Of a stretch of DNA of 40,762 bases, positions 12,624 to 21,284 are shown piece by piece. The DNA is taken from the IMG/VR virus record IMGVR_UViG_3300043119_000108, positions 1-40,762 of that record; one strand, 5' to 3'. The stretch is from a virus. The first letter of the stretch is position 1. The number at the start of each line of letters is the position of its first letter. Both the position numbers and the translations under genes were made by a program. The notes under the pieces are model-generated. The model saw nothing but the letters and a program-made list of their open reading frames with translations, was not told where the DNA came from and ran no database searches.

Positions 12624-12665
12624 CAAAAGAAAAAAGGCCCCCACTCTCCGAAGAGAGCAGGGGCC
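12624..12665 (-). terminator. Rho-independent terminator of the late operon
   Basis: Read on the minus strand, GGCCCCTGCTCTC, a TTCG loop and GAGAGTGGGGGCC form a long GC-rich stem, followed by TTTTTTCTTTTG. It lies just after the holin gene, the last late gene. On the plus strand no T-run follows, so it acts on leftward transcription. Confidence 0.9.
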
Positions 12666-12684
12666 ATAGCCTCGCAGTCAAACT

Positions 12685-12879
12685 TTACTTAGTTGAGTTC
12701 TTACCAAACTCTGTAGAGTTAGGATCGAGTGCCTTGAGCAATGGACCTGCAATAGCAGCGAGTCCTGCTGATAGCAAAGCCTTTGGGTCAGTGACTCCAG
12801 CAAGGTAGAGCGCAATTACGGAAGCGATTGCTGCACGAAGGTATGTTGAAACGATTGCTTCTAGTTTCTTGTTCTTCAT
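12685..12879 (-). CDS. Holin-like membrane protein (64 aa)
   Basis: Short N-terminal basic segment, then two hydrophobic spans (AAIASVIALYLAGV and LLSAGLAAIAGPLLKAL) separated by a turn with Asp/Lys, and a polar tail. This is the class II holin plan common in actinophages. It is directly coupled (ATGA) to the M15-type endolysin. It would make the membrane lesions that release the endolysin. Confidence 0.75.
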   Translation of the reverse strand: MKNKKLEAIVSTYLRAAIASVIALYLAGVTDPKALLSAGLAAIAGPLLKALDPNSTEFGKNSTK

Positions 12880-13328
12880 TTGTTCTCTTTCTTCTTAGGT
12901 AAAGGCTTAACTGCTGCCTTAACTTTGTTTACTGTTGTAATGTCACCAAGCCAAGGGAACCAAGGTGAGGTGTCATTCCCGCACGTCTCCTTGATGGAGA
13001 TGTGAAGATGTTTGTTGTGCTTATTAGGTCCGGTGTAATCGCGGTTGCCCTTCTCGGCTGACCAGATCTTGCCACTGAAGATTAGGTACTTCACACGTGG
13101 GTCTGCCTGCAGCTTAATGAAAGCAAAGGCGCAGTCAATACCAAATGCTGGGTCGTGTGTTACATCTACTGCAAAGCCTGAGTTGTGATCAGAGTTTGGG
13201 TTCTGCTTGACGTGAGCCGCTGATGGTAGTAACCCATCGCTAGCTTTCTTGCGCTTAGGCTTAAGGGCTGTAGCCTGACGTAGTACTGCCTTAGCAGCAG
13301 GGCTTGCACTCTTTGCTAATGGGATCAT
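12876..13328 (-). CDS. Endolysin: M15-type (VanY-like) peptidoglycan peptidase
   Basis: The 150-residue product shows the zinc ligands of M15/D-Ala peptidase-fold lysins: SDHNSGFAVDVTHD (His48, Asp55) and KHLHIS (His107-x-His109). There is no signal peptide, and the C-terminus is Lys-rich. It should cut peptide cross-links in host peptidoglycan, complementing the glycan-cutting SLT-like protein encoded far away at 3216. It lies between two membrane-protein genes, the normal place in a lysis cassette. Confidence 0.85.
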   Translation of the reverse strand: MIPLAKSASPAAKAVLRQATALKPKRKKASDGLLPSAAHVKQNPNSDHNSGFAVDVTHDPAFGIDCAFAFIKLQADPRVKYLIFSGKIWSAEKGNRDYTGPNKHNKHLHISIKETCGNDTSPWFPWLGDITTVNKVKAAVKPLPKKKENK

Positions 13329-13525
13329 TGCTTATCCTTTGTAATGAGGTCGTAGATAATTTCTAGTTTTGTTTCAACTCTCAAGAGTCTGTCATTCATA
13401 CTGCTGCCACTATTGGGTTTAAGTTCACTAAGGTAGTGCTTGATAACCCAGCGGATAGATGCACCTGCTGCAATAGTTACAGCAAGTACTCCTGATATGG
13501 TCGTAGACCAGTCGGCAATAGACAA
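13325..13525 (-). CDS. Membrane protein of the lysis cassette (66 aa)
   Basis: The start is TTG 13525, with AGGAGAGAACG before it. One hydrophobic span (ISGVLAVTIAAGASIRWVI) is followed by a helical charged tail (MNDRLLRVETKLEIIYDLI). This single-span plan with a cytoplasmic coiled tail is typical of the second holin-like or antiholin-like protein in actinophages. Coupled to the endolysin by ATGA. Confidence 0.7.
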   Translation of the reverse strand: MSIADWSTTISGVLAVTIAAGASIRWVIKHYLSELKPNSGSSMNDRLLRVETKLEIIYDLITKDKQ

Positions 13526-13534
13526 CGTTCTCTC

Positions 13535-15712
13535 CTATGCGGTACGGATAGTGATTAGAAGCAAGCCACCGAAACCGGAGTATCGCTTGTCGGTAGGGGT
13601 CTTATTGATGAAGTCCATCTCCTCGATAAGTCCAAGGAATGTCTCACCTGTTCTGAAGTCTTCGACCTTAATCAAGTCTCCGACATCTTCGATGTTCTGC
13701 ATTGTGTTCAAGCGGTCATAGGTGTAACCCTCATAACCTGTCTGGTTACCAAACTTATCTGACTCGTAGTCATACAAAGACACAGGGAACTGAATCAAAC
13801 GCTGACGTGGAATAGATGGAAGTGTATTGACCTGGTATCCAGTAAAGATAGGACCCTTAGTGTCATCGCTACCAGAACGTGAGAACACAAAGTCAAAGCC
13901 AATGTATTGCTGAGCACCGTTAGGGTATGAGATACCTACCTGCCCGATGTCAGAACCTTGGCTGAATACACCAAGGCTGTATGACTTGTTGTTCTGATCA
14001 ATGGAATAGATGGTGATACCACCATTGATAGTGTTAAAGCGTGGTGTGAGAAGCTTGAAGATCTTGTTCTCAAGTGTGTTGTAACGGATGTAACCAGTAC
14101 GCAGTTCACCTGTTGGTACTAGAACTGAGGCTGATTCGATATAGATAGTTCCATCATCTACACCGTTGTTCGCTGTACAAAATGCTAGACGATTTGTGTT
14201 ACCCATAAAGGAACACGAGGTAGTAGTGAAGCCAGTCAAACTTGGATCATACAAGTCCCAAGCATAGGCAAATACTAGGTTGGCGCCAATCTGTGTAGAT
14301 AGGTCCACACGCGTGACACCAGGGTTGCCATCCACGTTAGTGGTGCACCACAGATACTTGTCGTAACCTGCTACGTCGTAGACTGGTTGCTCTGACTCAA
14401 AGAGTAATGGGCCGTAGGCAATAGATCCATCAGTGTTTGATACCTCAGCAATACGTAGGCCAAGGCTTGTACCGATAGCCATATAGCCAAGGTAGTAATA
14501 GATTCTAAATGCAACTTCACCTACTGGAAGTTCAGCTGCAGTGATAGCACTGGTCAGTGTAGGCATAGCACCTGCTGTAGTCAGCGTAAACTTGTAGATG
14601 TTTGACTGGATACCGCCGTAACCTGCAATGTAGATTGCAGCACCGCTTGAGGTAATGCTGGTAAAGATATGATCTGGGTCGTTGTGTGAATAGACCGCAG
14701 TAGGTAAAACAGTTGCAGTTGTAGAGAACTCGTACACCTTGTCATTGACTGCCATAATGATACGCTCTTTGGTGTATTCCATAACAGCGTTAGCCACTGT
14801 AATACCAGGCTTATCAAACATAAGCACATCACCAGCACCAGCAACTCCTGTGAGTAACTTCTTCCAAACTTGTAACTTGCCACCGACTGCGTCGTTGGTT
14901 ACCCAGTATGCGTAGGTTCCATCATCGCAGATGGCATAGACAGGGTCTTCTGTACCAGCGTTATAGTCAATAAAGTGGGTCAACTCTCCACCAATATCAA
15001 TCTTATCTACGTCATACTGATCCCACAAAAGAATAGAGTCTTGGGTTACTGAGCCAGTCGATGCAACAGACGCTACGTTGTCGGCTGTCTTTGCATAACT
15101 GATAGTGGTTGAAGCAACGGCAGTAAGGACGTAGGTACCATTAAAGGTTGAATCAACGTTGTTGATGTTGACTGTAGCGCCAACAGTAAGCACGTGTGAA
15201 CCAATGGTAAGTGTTGCTACGTTAGATGTCAGAGCCTTGTTGGTCACTGTCCAGCTTGGACGGATAGAACGCTCAATCTGGAATGGACGCTTGTTAGCCT
15301 GTAAGTCACCAGTAGTGATGTGTGTTGTGTCCACATCGTGAAGCAGTGTTACCTGTCCTTTGTCCCATACATTACAGCCCTTGCTGTATGTGTACTGAAA
15401 GCGAAGTGATTCATCCTGTGCTGGCTCAAAGAACTTGATGCCTTGACCGAAGTGGAATGTAGACTGGGATCTTAGCCACCAACCGGTAAGAGTCTGCTCA
15501 CCAGGTTCACGTGACATATCAACTTGATTCTTGCGGTACTGCGCTGTGACACGACGGTAAGGTGTTTCATCTGAGTTGTTAATAAAGAACGGTTGACCAG
15601 CAAAGGCTAGATCATAAGAGATACCATTGGCAGCGTAAGACTGGTTGCCTGATGGGTTTGACAAGGGCATTGGTATGCCTTCGGTAATGTCACTTCCGTA
15701 TGGTATTCCCAT
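13535..15712 (-). CDS. Large tail protein (nozzle/tail-tube-B-like candidate)
   Basis: The 725-residue product is beta-rich, with repeated segments of the kind seen in beta-propellers (VYAICDDGTYAYWVTND, AAIYIAGYGGIQSNIYKF, YDKYLWCTTNVDGNPG). An Ig-like insert lies around residues 160-220 (LTIGSHVLTVGATVNI). In short-tailed phages the long propeller-bearing tail protein forms the nozzle below the adaptor ring. That role is inferred from size, beta content and the lack of other tail genes. ATG 15712 has AAGGAG upstream. Confidence 0.55.
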   Translation of the reverse strand: MGIPYGSDITEGIPMPLSNPSGNQSYAANGISYDLAFAGQPFFINNSDETPYRRVTAQYRKNQVDMSREPGEQTLTGWWLRSQSTFHFGQGIKFFEPAQDESLRFQYTYSKGCNVWDKGQVTLLHDVDTTHITTGDLQANKRPFQIERSIRPSWTVTNKALTSNVATLTIGSHVLTVGATVNINNVDSTFNGTYVLTAVASTTISYAKTADNVASVASTGSVTQDSILLWDQYDVDKIDIGGELTHFIDYNAGTEDPVYAICDDGTYAYWVTNDAVGGKLQVWKKLLTGVAGAGDVLMFDKPGITVANAVMEYTKERIIMAVNDKVYEFSTTATVLPTAVYSHNDPDHIFTSITSSGAAIYIAGYGGIQSNIYKFTLTTAGAMPTLTSAITAAELPVGEVAFRIYYYLGYMAIGTSLGLRIAEVSNTDGSIAYGPLLFESEQPVYDVAGYDKYLWCTTNVDGNPGVTRVDLSTQIGANLVFAYAWDLYDPSLTGFTTTSCSFMGNTNRLAFCTANNGVDDGTIYIESASVLVPTGELRTGYIRYNTLENKIFKLLTPRFNTINGGITIYSIDQNNKSYSLGVFSQGSDIGQVGISYPNGAQQYIGFDFVFSRSGSDDTKGPIFTGYQVNTLPSIPRQRLIQFPVSLYDYESDKFGNQTGYEGYTYDRLNTMQNIEDVGDLIKVEDFRTGETFLGLIEEMDFINKTPTDKRYSGFGGLLLITIRTA

Positions 15713-15784
15713 TATTGCTCCTTAATGTAGGCATAAAAATAAGAACAGTTTAGCCTCGTGTTCAGGAGGTAATACTGGGTGTTG

Positions 15785-16012
15785 CTATTCAGTAAGAGCG
15801 GCTACTTCTTCGCCTGTTAGACCAAGGGCTGCAAGCTTTGCCTGAGCAGATAGCTTGGCATCTGCCTTAGCTTGCTCTGCAGCATCACGCTCAGCCTTCT
15901 CAATGGCTGCAGCCTGTGCATCTACTGCACGCTGTTCAATCTCTTCTGGCGTTAGGTCCACATAAGTCTGTGTTCCCTTAGCAAGATCTACGATTAGTTT
16001 CTTATCTGCCAT
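15785..16012 (-). CDS. Small helical tail-region protein (75 aa)
   Basis: ATG 16012 overlaps the preceding stop (TAATG) and has AGGAGAAG upstream. After LIVDLAKGTQTYVDLTPEE comes one long Ala/Glu/Lys/Gln-rich helix (AEQAKADAKLSAQAKLAALG). Proteins with this LTPEEIEQR-helix plan accompany phage tail fibres. Structural or assembly role inferred. Confidence 0.65.
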   Translation of the reverse strand: MADKKLIVDLAKGTQTYVDLTPEEIEQRAVDAQAAAIEKAERDAAEQAKADAKLSAQAKLAALGLTGEEVAALTE

Positions 16013-16320
16013 TATTCTTCTCCTATGATGATTACGTGTGAAGCATCTGGACAAGACCAAATGCAAGTCTCTTCGTCGAATGTCACGGTGTCGTGGCACT
16101 CTGGTTTAGGTGCAATGAAAGCATCGCGTCCTGCATCGTATGTGTAACCGATACCCGCATAGTTCTTACGGATACGTGCGTTGTAACTGGTCTGTACCCA
16201 AGTACCACCAAGTCCCAACTCGTTAGCCAAGAAGTCCTGACCACGATGTTCTTGCTCGTCGGGTACTACAAGTACACGAGTCACAATGTTGTTGCTATCT
16301 ACTTCTGCAAAATGTGCCAT
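16012..16320 (-). CDS. Phage tail-associated protein of the MAHFAEV type (102 aa)
   Basis: Begins MAHFAEVDSNNIVTRVLVV and contains GTWVQTSYNARIRKNYAG and IGYTYDAGRDAFIAPKP, a pattern I recognise from a protein very common in marine and freshwater phages next to tail fibres. Its biochemical role is not established. A C-terminal Cys pair (ETCIWSC) is present. Confidence 0.75.
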   Translation of the reverse strand: MAHFAEVDSNNIVTRVLVVPDEQEHRGQDFLANELGLGGTWVQTSYNARIRKNYAGIGYTYDAGRDAFIAPKPECHDTVTFDEETCIWSCPDASHVIIIGEE

Positions 16321-16331
16321 TGTATTTTCCT

Positions 16332-17735
16332 TTACGCTACTAGATATCTTACGATTACGATTCCTGAACCACCAGCTCCACCATTAAGGGTGTTTGTATC
16401 GTTTTGTGAGTTGGCACCTGCGCCACCACCACCTGTGTTTGTTGTGCCAGCGTTACCTGAACCGTATGGTGCTACCGCTGAACCGCCTCCACCATAACCA
16501 CCTGCTGTTGCAGGAGCAGAAGCAATACCACCGAAAGCTCCACCTGCACCACCGCCTGCATAATAATAGGTTCCGCTTACATTCTGACCTGTTGAAGTTG
16601 CTGAACCCCAAGCAGAATAAGAAGAAGAACCAACTCCACCTACGCCGCCGCCGACAGAGCTGTTTCCATTAGCGCCTGCTGCACCTGCTCCACCGCCACC
16701 ACCTGCGGCATAAAAGTTAGGTCCAAAAGAACCGCCAGTACCACCAGCGTAACCTTGTCCAGAGGTAGCTGAGCCGCCAGCGCCAGGTGTAGAAGGGTCT
16801 GCAACTCCACCACCGCCAGAACCACCAGTCTTACCATTGATTGCAGTAGTAGCACCAGCACCACCACCACCCTTTACAAGGGTTAAAGATCCAAATTGTG
16901 AGTCGTTACCAGTTGTTCCAGCTGGCGCAGTTCCTGTTGCTCCAGTGCTACCAGCACCACCTGCTCCAACAGTTACTGTGTAACCAGTTGCTGTAAGTGA
17001 TTGAGATGTGAAACCAAGAAGGCCACCTGCTCCTCCACCACCTCCACGATAGCCAGCGCCACCACCGCCTCCTGCAACAACTAATGCGTCGCAAGACAGT
17101 GATTGGCTAGGAGTAAACGTACCCGTTGAAAGGAATGTGTGGTACCAGTAAGTGCCATCAGTAGTGATGTTTCCACCGCTAGCCTTTGGAGCAATAACAG
17201 GTTCAGTGCCTACTGCTGCTAGGCCGTATAGCGAGAAGGTGCTGTACTGGACGAAGTTTGCAGAGTTTTGTGAACGTAGTTCAATACTGGTAATAGCTGC
17301 AGTATTTGACCACAGCCCAGCTTGAAACATATCTGCTGCTAGCGTTGCATTGTTTTCTGCAACTGCATCAGATGAGACTGATTTATAGTTAGAACTTGTG
17401 TAATTTGGGATATAGATTTCTGCGTTACCAAATGTATTAGATGTTGCTGATACACCATTTCCGTATCCAGCAAAGTTTAGGATTGAGTTTCCGCTAGCGC
17501 TATCTGCTGTTGGTGTTCCAGAGCCAGTTCCAATAAGTCGGTTGCGACTATAACCTGATGAGCTTCCATTAAATTTCAATGTTATAGCGTCAAGGACTTC
17601 GCCTGCAATGTCACTTCTTGCAGACATCACAATCTTCAAATCGGTATAGCCCGATTGTGGGATGTTGCTGAATGTGACTGATGCCGCTGATGCGTTAAGT
17701 TCGATGCGTTCCAAAAGAACGTAGTTAGCTGCCAT
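16332..17735 (-). CDS. Tail fibre / receptor-binding protein with Gly-rich domain (paralogue A)
   Basis: The 467-residue product has an N-terminal beta domain (about 1-180; SVTFSNIPQSGYTDLKIV, ITSIELRSQNSANFVQYSTF), a short strap (WYHTFLSTGTFTPSQSLSCD) and a C-terminal half of poly-Gly runs that ends GGSGIVIVRYLVA. Glycine-rich C-terminal domains of this sort are found on receptor-binding tips of tailed phages. It shares its whole plan with the next gene upstream, at 17749. The Gly-rich DNA is compositionally repetitive. Confidence 0.7.
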   Translation of the reverse strand: MAANYVLLERIELNASAASVTFSNIPQSGYTDLKIVMSARSDIAGEVLDAITLKFNGSSSGYSRNRLIGTGSGTPTADSASGNSILNFAGYGNGVSATSNTFGNAEIYIPNYTSSNYKSVSSDAVAENNATLAADMFQAGLWSNTAAITSIELRSQNSANFVQYSTFSLYGLAAVGTEPVIAPKASGGNITTDGTYWYHTFLSTGTFTPSQSLSCDALVVAGGGGGAGYRGGGGGAGGLLGFTSQSLTATGYTVTVGAGGAGSTGATGTAPAGTTGNDSQFGSLTLVKGGGGAGATTAINGKTGGSGGGGVADPSTPGAGGSATSGQGYAGGTGGSFGPNFYAAGGGGGAGAAGANGNSSVGGGVGGVGSSSYSAWGSATSTGQNVSGTYYYAGGGAGGAFGGIASAPATAGGYGGGGSAVAPYGSGNAGTTNTGGGGAGANSQNDTNTLNGGAGGSGIVIVRYLVA

Positions 17736-17748
17736 TTAATTGATCTCC

Positions 17749-19080
17749 CTATTTCGCATATCGAATAACGACTAAACCTGAACCGCCGTTGCCGCCAGTT
17801 GATGCGAGTGGCGCACCACCACCACCGCCTGTGTTAGCAGTTCCTGATGAACCTGTGATAGCAGAACCGCCACCACCTAAACCGCCTTGGCCATTTGGTG
17901 TGATTGTTCCGTTACCACCACCGCCACCTGCAAGATAGTCATATCCCCAAGTGCTCAATGCTGTGGATCCAATACCACCGTCGCCACCACGACCCAGACC
18001 ATTAGTGCTACCGCGCTGACCTACTCCACCAGCACCGCCACCACCGCCTGATGAGTAGTTGGTAAATGCTTGATCAATATAGGACGCTCCACCGTTATAG
18101 CCTTCAACGGGAGAATAAGAACCTATGTTTCCTAGACCACCTGCATAAGCTGTGTCATCGTCGTTACCTGCACCGCCACCTGAACCACCATTGTTAGCAG
18201 TTGCTTGTGACTGGCCTGCTTGTCCACCAGTTCCACCGCCACCGCCTGATGCGGTAATCGTTGTGAACCCTGAACCTGAGAAAGATGAATCTGCACCACG
18301 TGAAGCGATACTAGATGTAGCGTAAGCGTTAGCACCACCACCACCGATTGTCACTGTGTATGCCTGTGCTGTTACTGATTGAGAACTTAGGACGCGTAGA
18401 CCACCCGCACCACCACCTGCTCGGTTTCCTCCACCGCCACCTGCGATAACTGCAACATCGCAAGACAGTGATTGGCTAGGAGTGAATGTTCCTGTAGCAC
18501 CGAAAGCGTGGTACCAGTATGTTGCATCTGAATAGATTGTTCCACCAGTTGCTTTAGGGCTTGATGATGCAGCTGCTGCAATGCCATACAACGAGAATGT
18601 GGAGCCTGCTGCCCAAGTTGTTCCTAAAACTGGAACAATAGACATTGAAGTAATTGCAGCAGTAGATCTCCACAATGAAACTTGAGCGTTCGTATAGGAA
18701 CTAATTTCATTTAATCTAGATATAACAGTCTTGTTTACATTTGTATTTGCATAACTCATTACATCCAAAGTAATCATTCCAAAAACACCAGCGGTAGCAT
18801 TGCTGCCTGTTGCATATTCAAAAGCAATGCCCGTTTGGTTTGAACTTCTTGCAGAAGTTGCAGTTGAACCATTCCCATAAAGAATTGTTCGTGAATAATT
18901 TGTTGCAGTATCACCATTAAAGCGTAATACTGGAATTTCAAGAGTATCTGCAACTGAACCTCTAGCGGAAATGACAACTCTTAAATCGGTATAGCCTTGA
19001 TTTATAGATGTAAAATCAACGCTTGAAAGAGGAGTTGTTACAGTTACTTTATCAAGTGCGACGTATGTATTGGTAGCCAT
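17749..19080 (-). CDS. Tail fibre / receptor-binding protein with Gly-rich domain (paralogue B)
   Basis: The 443-residue product has the same order as paralogue A: N-terminal beta domain (SVDFTSINQGYTDLRVVISA), strap (WYHAFGATGTFTPSQSLSCD), Gly-rich half, end GLVVIRYAK. A 26-bp stretch is identical between the two genes (17089-17114 and 18458-18483), which marks recent duplication or gene conversion, while most of the N-terminal domain has diverged. It probably offers an alternative receptor-binding tip or a heteromeric fibre. Confidence 0.7.
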   Translation of the reverse strand: MATNTYVALDKVTVTTPLSSVDFTSINQGYTDLRVVISARGSVADTLEIPVLRFNGDTATNYSRTILYGNGSTATSARSSNQTGIAFEYATGSNATAGVFGMITLDVMSYANTNVNKTVISRLNEISSYTNAQVSLWRSTAAITSMSIVPVLGTTWAAGSTFSLYGIAAAASSSPKATGGTIYSDATYWYHAFGATGTFTPSQSLSCDVAVIAGGGGGNRAGGGAGGLRVLSSQSVTAQAYTVTIGGGGANAYATSSIASRGADSSFSGSGFTTITASGGGGGTGGQAGQSQATANNGGSGGGAGNDDDTAYAGGLGNIGSYSPVEGYNGGASYIDQAFTNYSSGGGGGAGGVGQRGSTNGLGRGGDGGIGSTALSTWGYDYLAGGGGGNGTITPNGQGGLGGGGSAITGSSGTANTGGGGGAPLASTGGNGGSGLVVIRYAK

Positions 19081-19082
19081 TA

Positions 19083-19673
19083 TTATTTTACTCCATAAAG
19101 TGAAATGATTGAACCAGCATTATATGTTGTCGTTGCTGCATCGCCGCCAGCTAAATTACAACGCACATTGATGCTAGTAATTGCAGATGTGTTAAGCCAC
19201 ACGCTTGAATCTAAATTTAGAATACCGCTTCCATTTGCATCTTGACCAGACAATGAACGAGTTGTTTTATACTTATTCACATTGGCATAATCCAAGATGT
19301 CAGCAATGGCCACGCTTGGGTAAGTTGTACTATATAAAGGAGTAGCAAGCATTGCTCCTCGTGTACTGCTATCAACATTTATCGCATTACCGCTTCCAGC
19401 GCTTGATCCAGTGCCATAAAGTGTATGTCGAGGGTAGCTTGCTTGTGCAGTATCGCCATTATAGACGGCAACATAATAAATACCAGCAGTATTATTTGCT
19501 GCTGAAATTCTTAGTTGTAGATGTTTATATCCTGTAGGAATGCCAGCAAATAATACTTCTGCGATAGAACCACTAGAAGGTATAGTTACAGAAGCCAAAG
19601 AATCGTAGGCTCCTACTGGGCCACCGCCACGGCCTTGTCGGTTAGATGAAGCGAGAATACCTAGAATTGGCAT
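19083..19673 (-). CDS. Fibre paralogue lacking the Gly-rich domain (196 aa)
   Basis: Shares the N-terminal beta domain of the two downstream fibres (GIPTGYKHLQLRISA, NGDTAQASYPRHTLYGTGSS, LNTSAITSINVR, SIISLYGVK) but stops where they continue into the strap and poly-Gly part. It has an extra Gly/Arg-rich N-terminus. So it is either a truncated duplicate or a partner subunit. Coupled to its upstream neighbour by TAATG. Confidence 0.65.
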   Translation of the reverse strand: MPILGILASSNRQGRGGGPVGAYDSLASVTIPSSGSIAEVLFAGIPTGYKHLQLRISAANNTAGIYYVAVYNGDTAQASYPRHTLYGTGSSAGSGNAINVDSSTRGAMLATPLYSTTYPSVAIADILDYANVNKYKTTRSLSGQDANGSGILNLDSSVWLNTSAITSINVRCNLAGGDAATTTYNAGSIISLYGVK

Positions 19674-20089
19674 TAGGCAATATCTCCCACCACTAGGAAC
19701 GTATTGCTAGCTGTGCAGACGATTGATGCTGATGACCACTGTGCTCTGAGTTTAGGAGCAGTTGCTGTAGCACCAGTTGAGTTAATGGTTACGCCAGCAC
19801 CCTGTGCCAAAGTTACTTGGCCTGCACCATACTGTGCAATGTTGATGACATCGTTTGCACTAAAGACTGATGGAGGTACTGTCAAAGTAATAGCAGATGC
19901 GTTGCTTAAGGTAACAAGATCATTGACGTCACCTGAAACTAATGTGTATGTTGTACCAGTCTGGGTATTGATAGCTGCAATGCCACCACCTGCTGCACCA
20001 GTAGGACCTGTTGGGCCAGTAGGCCCAGTAGCACCGGTTGGTCCTGTAGGACCTACGACGTTAGGGTTCGGGGTTATTGATACTGACAT
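19673..20089 (-). CDS. Fibre protein: collagen-like stub plus beta domain (138 aa)
   Basis: Residues about 13-33 are Gly-X-Y triplets ([19 protein letters not shown]). The rest (TGTTYTLVSGDVNDLVTLSN, then INIAQYGAGQVTLAQGAG, ending FLVVGDIA) is a beta-rich domain also found as the C-terminal domain of the 20418-21269 protein. It is probably a trimeric fibre or knob. Coupled by TAATG at both ends. Confidence 0.65.
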   Translation of the reverse strand: MSVSITPNPNVVGPTGPTGATGPTGPTGPTGAAGGGIAAINTQTGTTYTLVSGDVNDLVTLSNASAITLTVPPSVFSANDVINIAQYGAGQVTLAQGAGVTINSTGATATAPKLRAQWSSASIVCTASNTFLVVGDIA

Positions 20090-20418
20090 TATGCAAGCTC
20101 CGATCCGAATGCGTTAAACGAGCTAGTCCCTGTAGTTGAATAGACAGTGACCACATCTGTAGTTGCAAGCGTTACACCGCTTGTGTAGGTAAAGGTTGAA
20201 CCTGCGCTAAGGCTAAGTCCGTAGACGATGTAGTGTTCGTTAGCAAGTGTTGCACCTGCTGGACGGATAGCGATACGGACTGTATCTGTAGACCCGCCAA
20301 CGTTAACCACGTTGATACTAGATACCACAGTTGATGTGGCAGATGGGACTGTGTACAGCGTAGTTGCTGTAGTAGCGCTAGGCGCTGACTGCCCTAATAC
20401 TTTATATACGGTTGCCAT
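20089..20418 (-). CDS. Small beta-rich fibre/tail protein (109 aa)
   Basis: ATG 20418 overlaps the previous stop (TAATG). The product begins MATVYKVLGQSAPSATTATT and is Ser/Thr/Val-rich (YTVPSATSTVVSSINVVN, ANEHYIVYGLSLSAGST). This is the plan of small phage surface proteins found beside fibres. I infer a structural or decoration role. Confidence 0.6.
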   Translation of the reverse strand: MATVYKVLGQSAPSATTATTLYTVPSATSTVVSSINVVNVGGSTDTVRIAIRPAGATLANEHYIVYGLSLSAGSTFTYTSGVTLATTDVVTVYSTTGTSSFNAFGSELA

Positions 20419-21269
20419 TACTCGATGTCCCCAATCAAGGTGAAGTTGTTGCTTGATGTACAAACTAGGGTTGCCGCTGAGTACTGAGTACGGAGCTTGG
20501 TGCCTGTGCCAGTAAGAACTGTAGTTCCATCTGATGCAACTGTGACTTGCCCTGCTCCGATTTGCTGGATATTGATTTGCTGTCCAGTAGTAAAGACACC
20601 GTTAGGTACAGTCAAAATAATTGGTGATCCGTTGCTCAGCGTAACCAACTTGTTAACGTCAGTTGAAGCAATGGTGTATGTAGTATTAGTCTGAGCGTTC
20701 AACGTAAGGTTTAGCGTAGGTACTGCTACTTCCCACGATACCGCTGTTCCGTTAGTCTGAAGGTACTTACCACTATTGCCAGTCTGTGTTGGGTATGTAG
20801 ACGGTGTAGCCCACTTGACACCCTTAATCTGAGCAGAATCAGCTGTAAGAACCTGACCGTCTGTTCCTACCGCAAGTTCTGCTGGAGTATCAGAAGCAGT
20901 TGCTGTAATCAAAGAACCTTTGCCAGTTAATATGCTTGGCTGAATTGCAGTGTTAAAGTAATCAAGATCATCAGAAGTCAATACGTGGCGTACTGTCGCA
21001 CCTGCTGAGTGAGTAATAGCAGTTGAGCCAGCCTCACCACGACTGATAGTGAATGTGTCACCAGAGTTAGCGGTAGCAAATACGATTTCTTCGTTTGTCG
21101 TATCAGGATCAATAGCCAGCGTAAACTGGTACGTATCAGCAGGAGACAGTGTCACTCCACCAAGGAGGGCTGAACCTGTACCAGAGGCAACGTTCATCGT
21201 TGTCTGGATACTTGTCATCTGTGCAGATAGTGTCGTCTCTACAGAGATCGAACTGTATTCTCTTATCAT
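20418..21269 (-). CDS. Tail fibre protein (283 aa)
   Basis: The N-terminal part (IREYSSISVETTLSAQMTSI, ITHSAGATVRHVLTSDDLDY) resembles the attachment region of phage fibres. A middle segment (LAVGTDGQVLTADSAQIKGV, YLQTNGTAVSWEV) is of the GxxGQVLT(A/S)xxxxxGVxW type common in fibres. The last 90 residues (TNTTYTIASTDVNKLVTLSN, INIQQIGAGQVTV, FTLIGDIE) duplicate the domain of the 19673-20089 protein. Probably a trimeric fibre attached at the adaptor. Confidence 0.7.
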   Translation of the reverse strand: MIREYSSISVETTLSAQMTSIQTTMNVASGTGSALLGGVTLSPADTYQFTLAIDPDTTNEEIVFATANSGDTFTISRGEAGSTAITHSAGATVRHVLTSDDLDYFNTAIQPSILTGKGSLITATASDTPAELAVGTDGQVLTADSAQIKGVKWATPSTYPTQTGNSGKYLQTNGTAVSWEVAVPTLNLTLNAQTNTTYTIASTDVNKLVTLSNGSPIILTVPNGVFTTGQQINIQQIGAGQVTVASDGTTVLTGTGTKLRTQYSAATLVCTSSNNFTLIGDIE

Positions 21270-21284
21270 TATGCGGCCTCTTCT

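Noticed and set aside
16394-16870. ORFs opposite or out of frame within the Gly-rich fibre genes
   Set aside because: Low-complexity His/Leu/Val-rich sequences made by the Gly codon bias; no starts or motifs.
16332-19080. CRISPR-like or tandem-repeat array in the Gly-rich region
   Set aside because: Repeats are irregular glycine codons without constant repeats and spacers.
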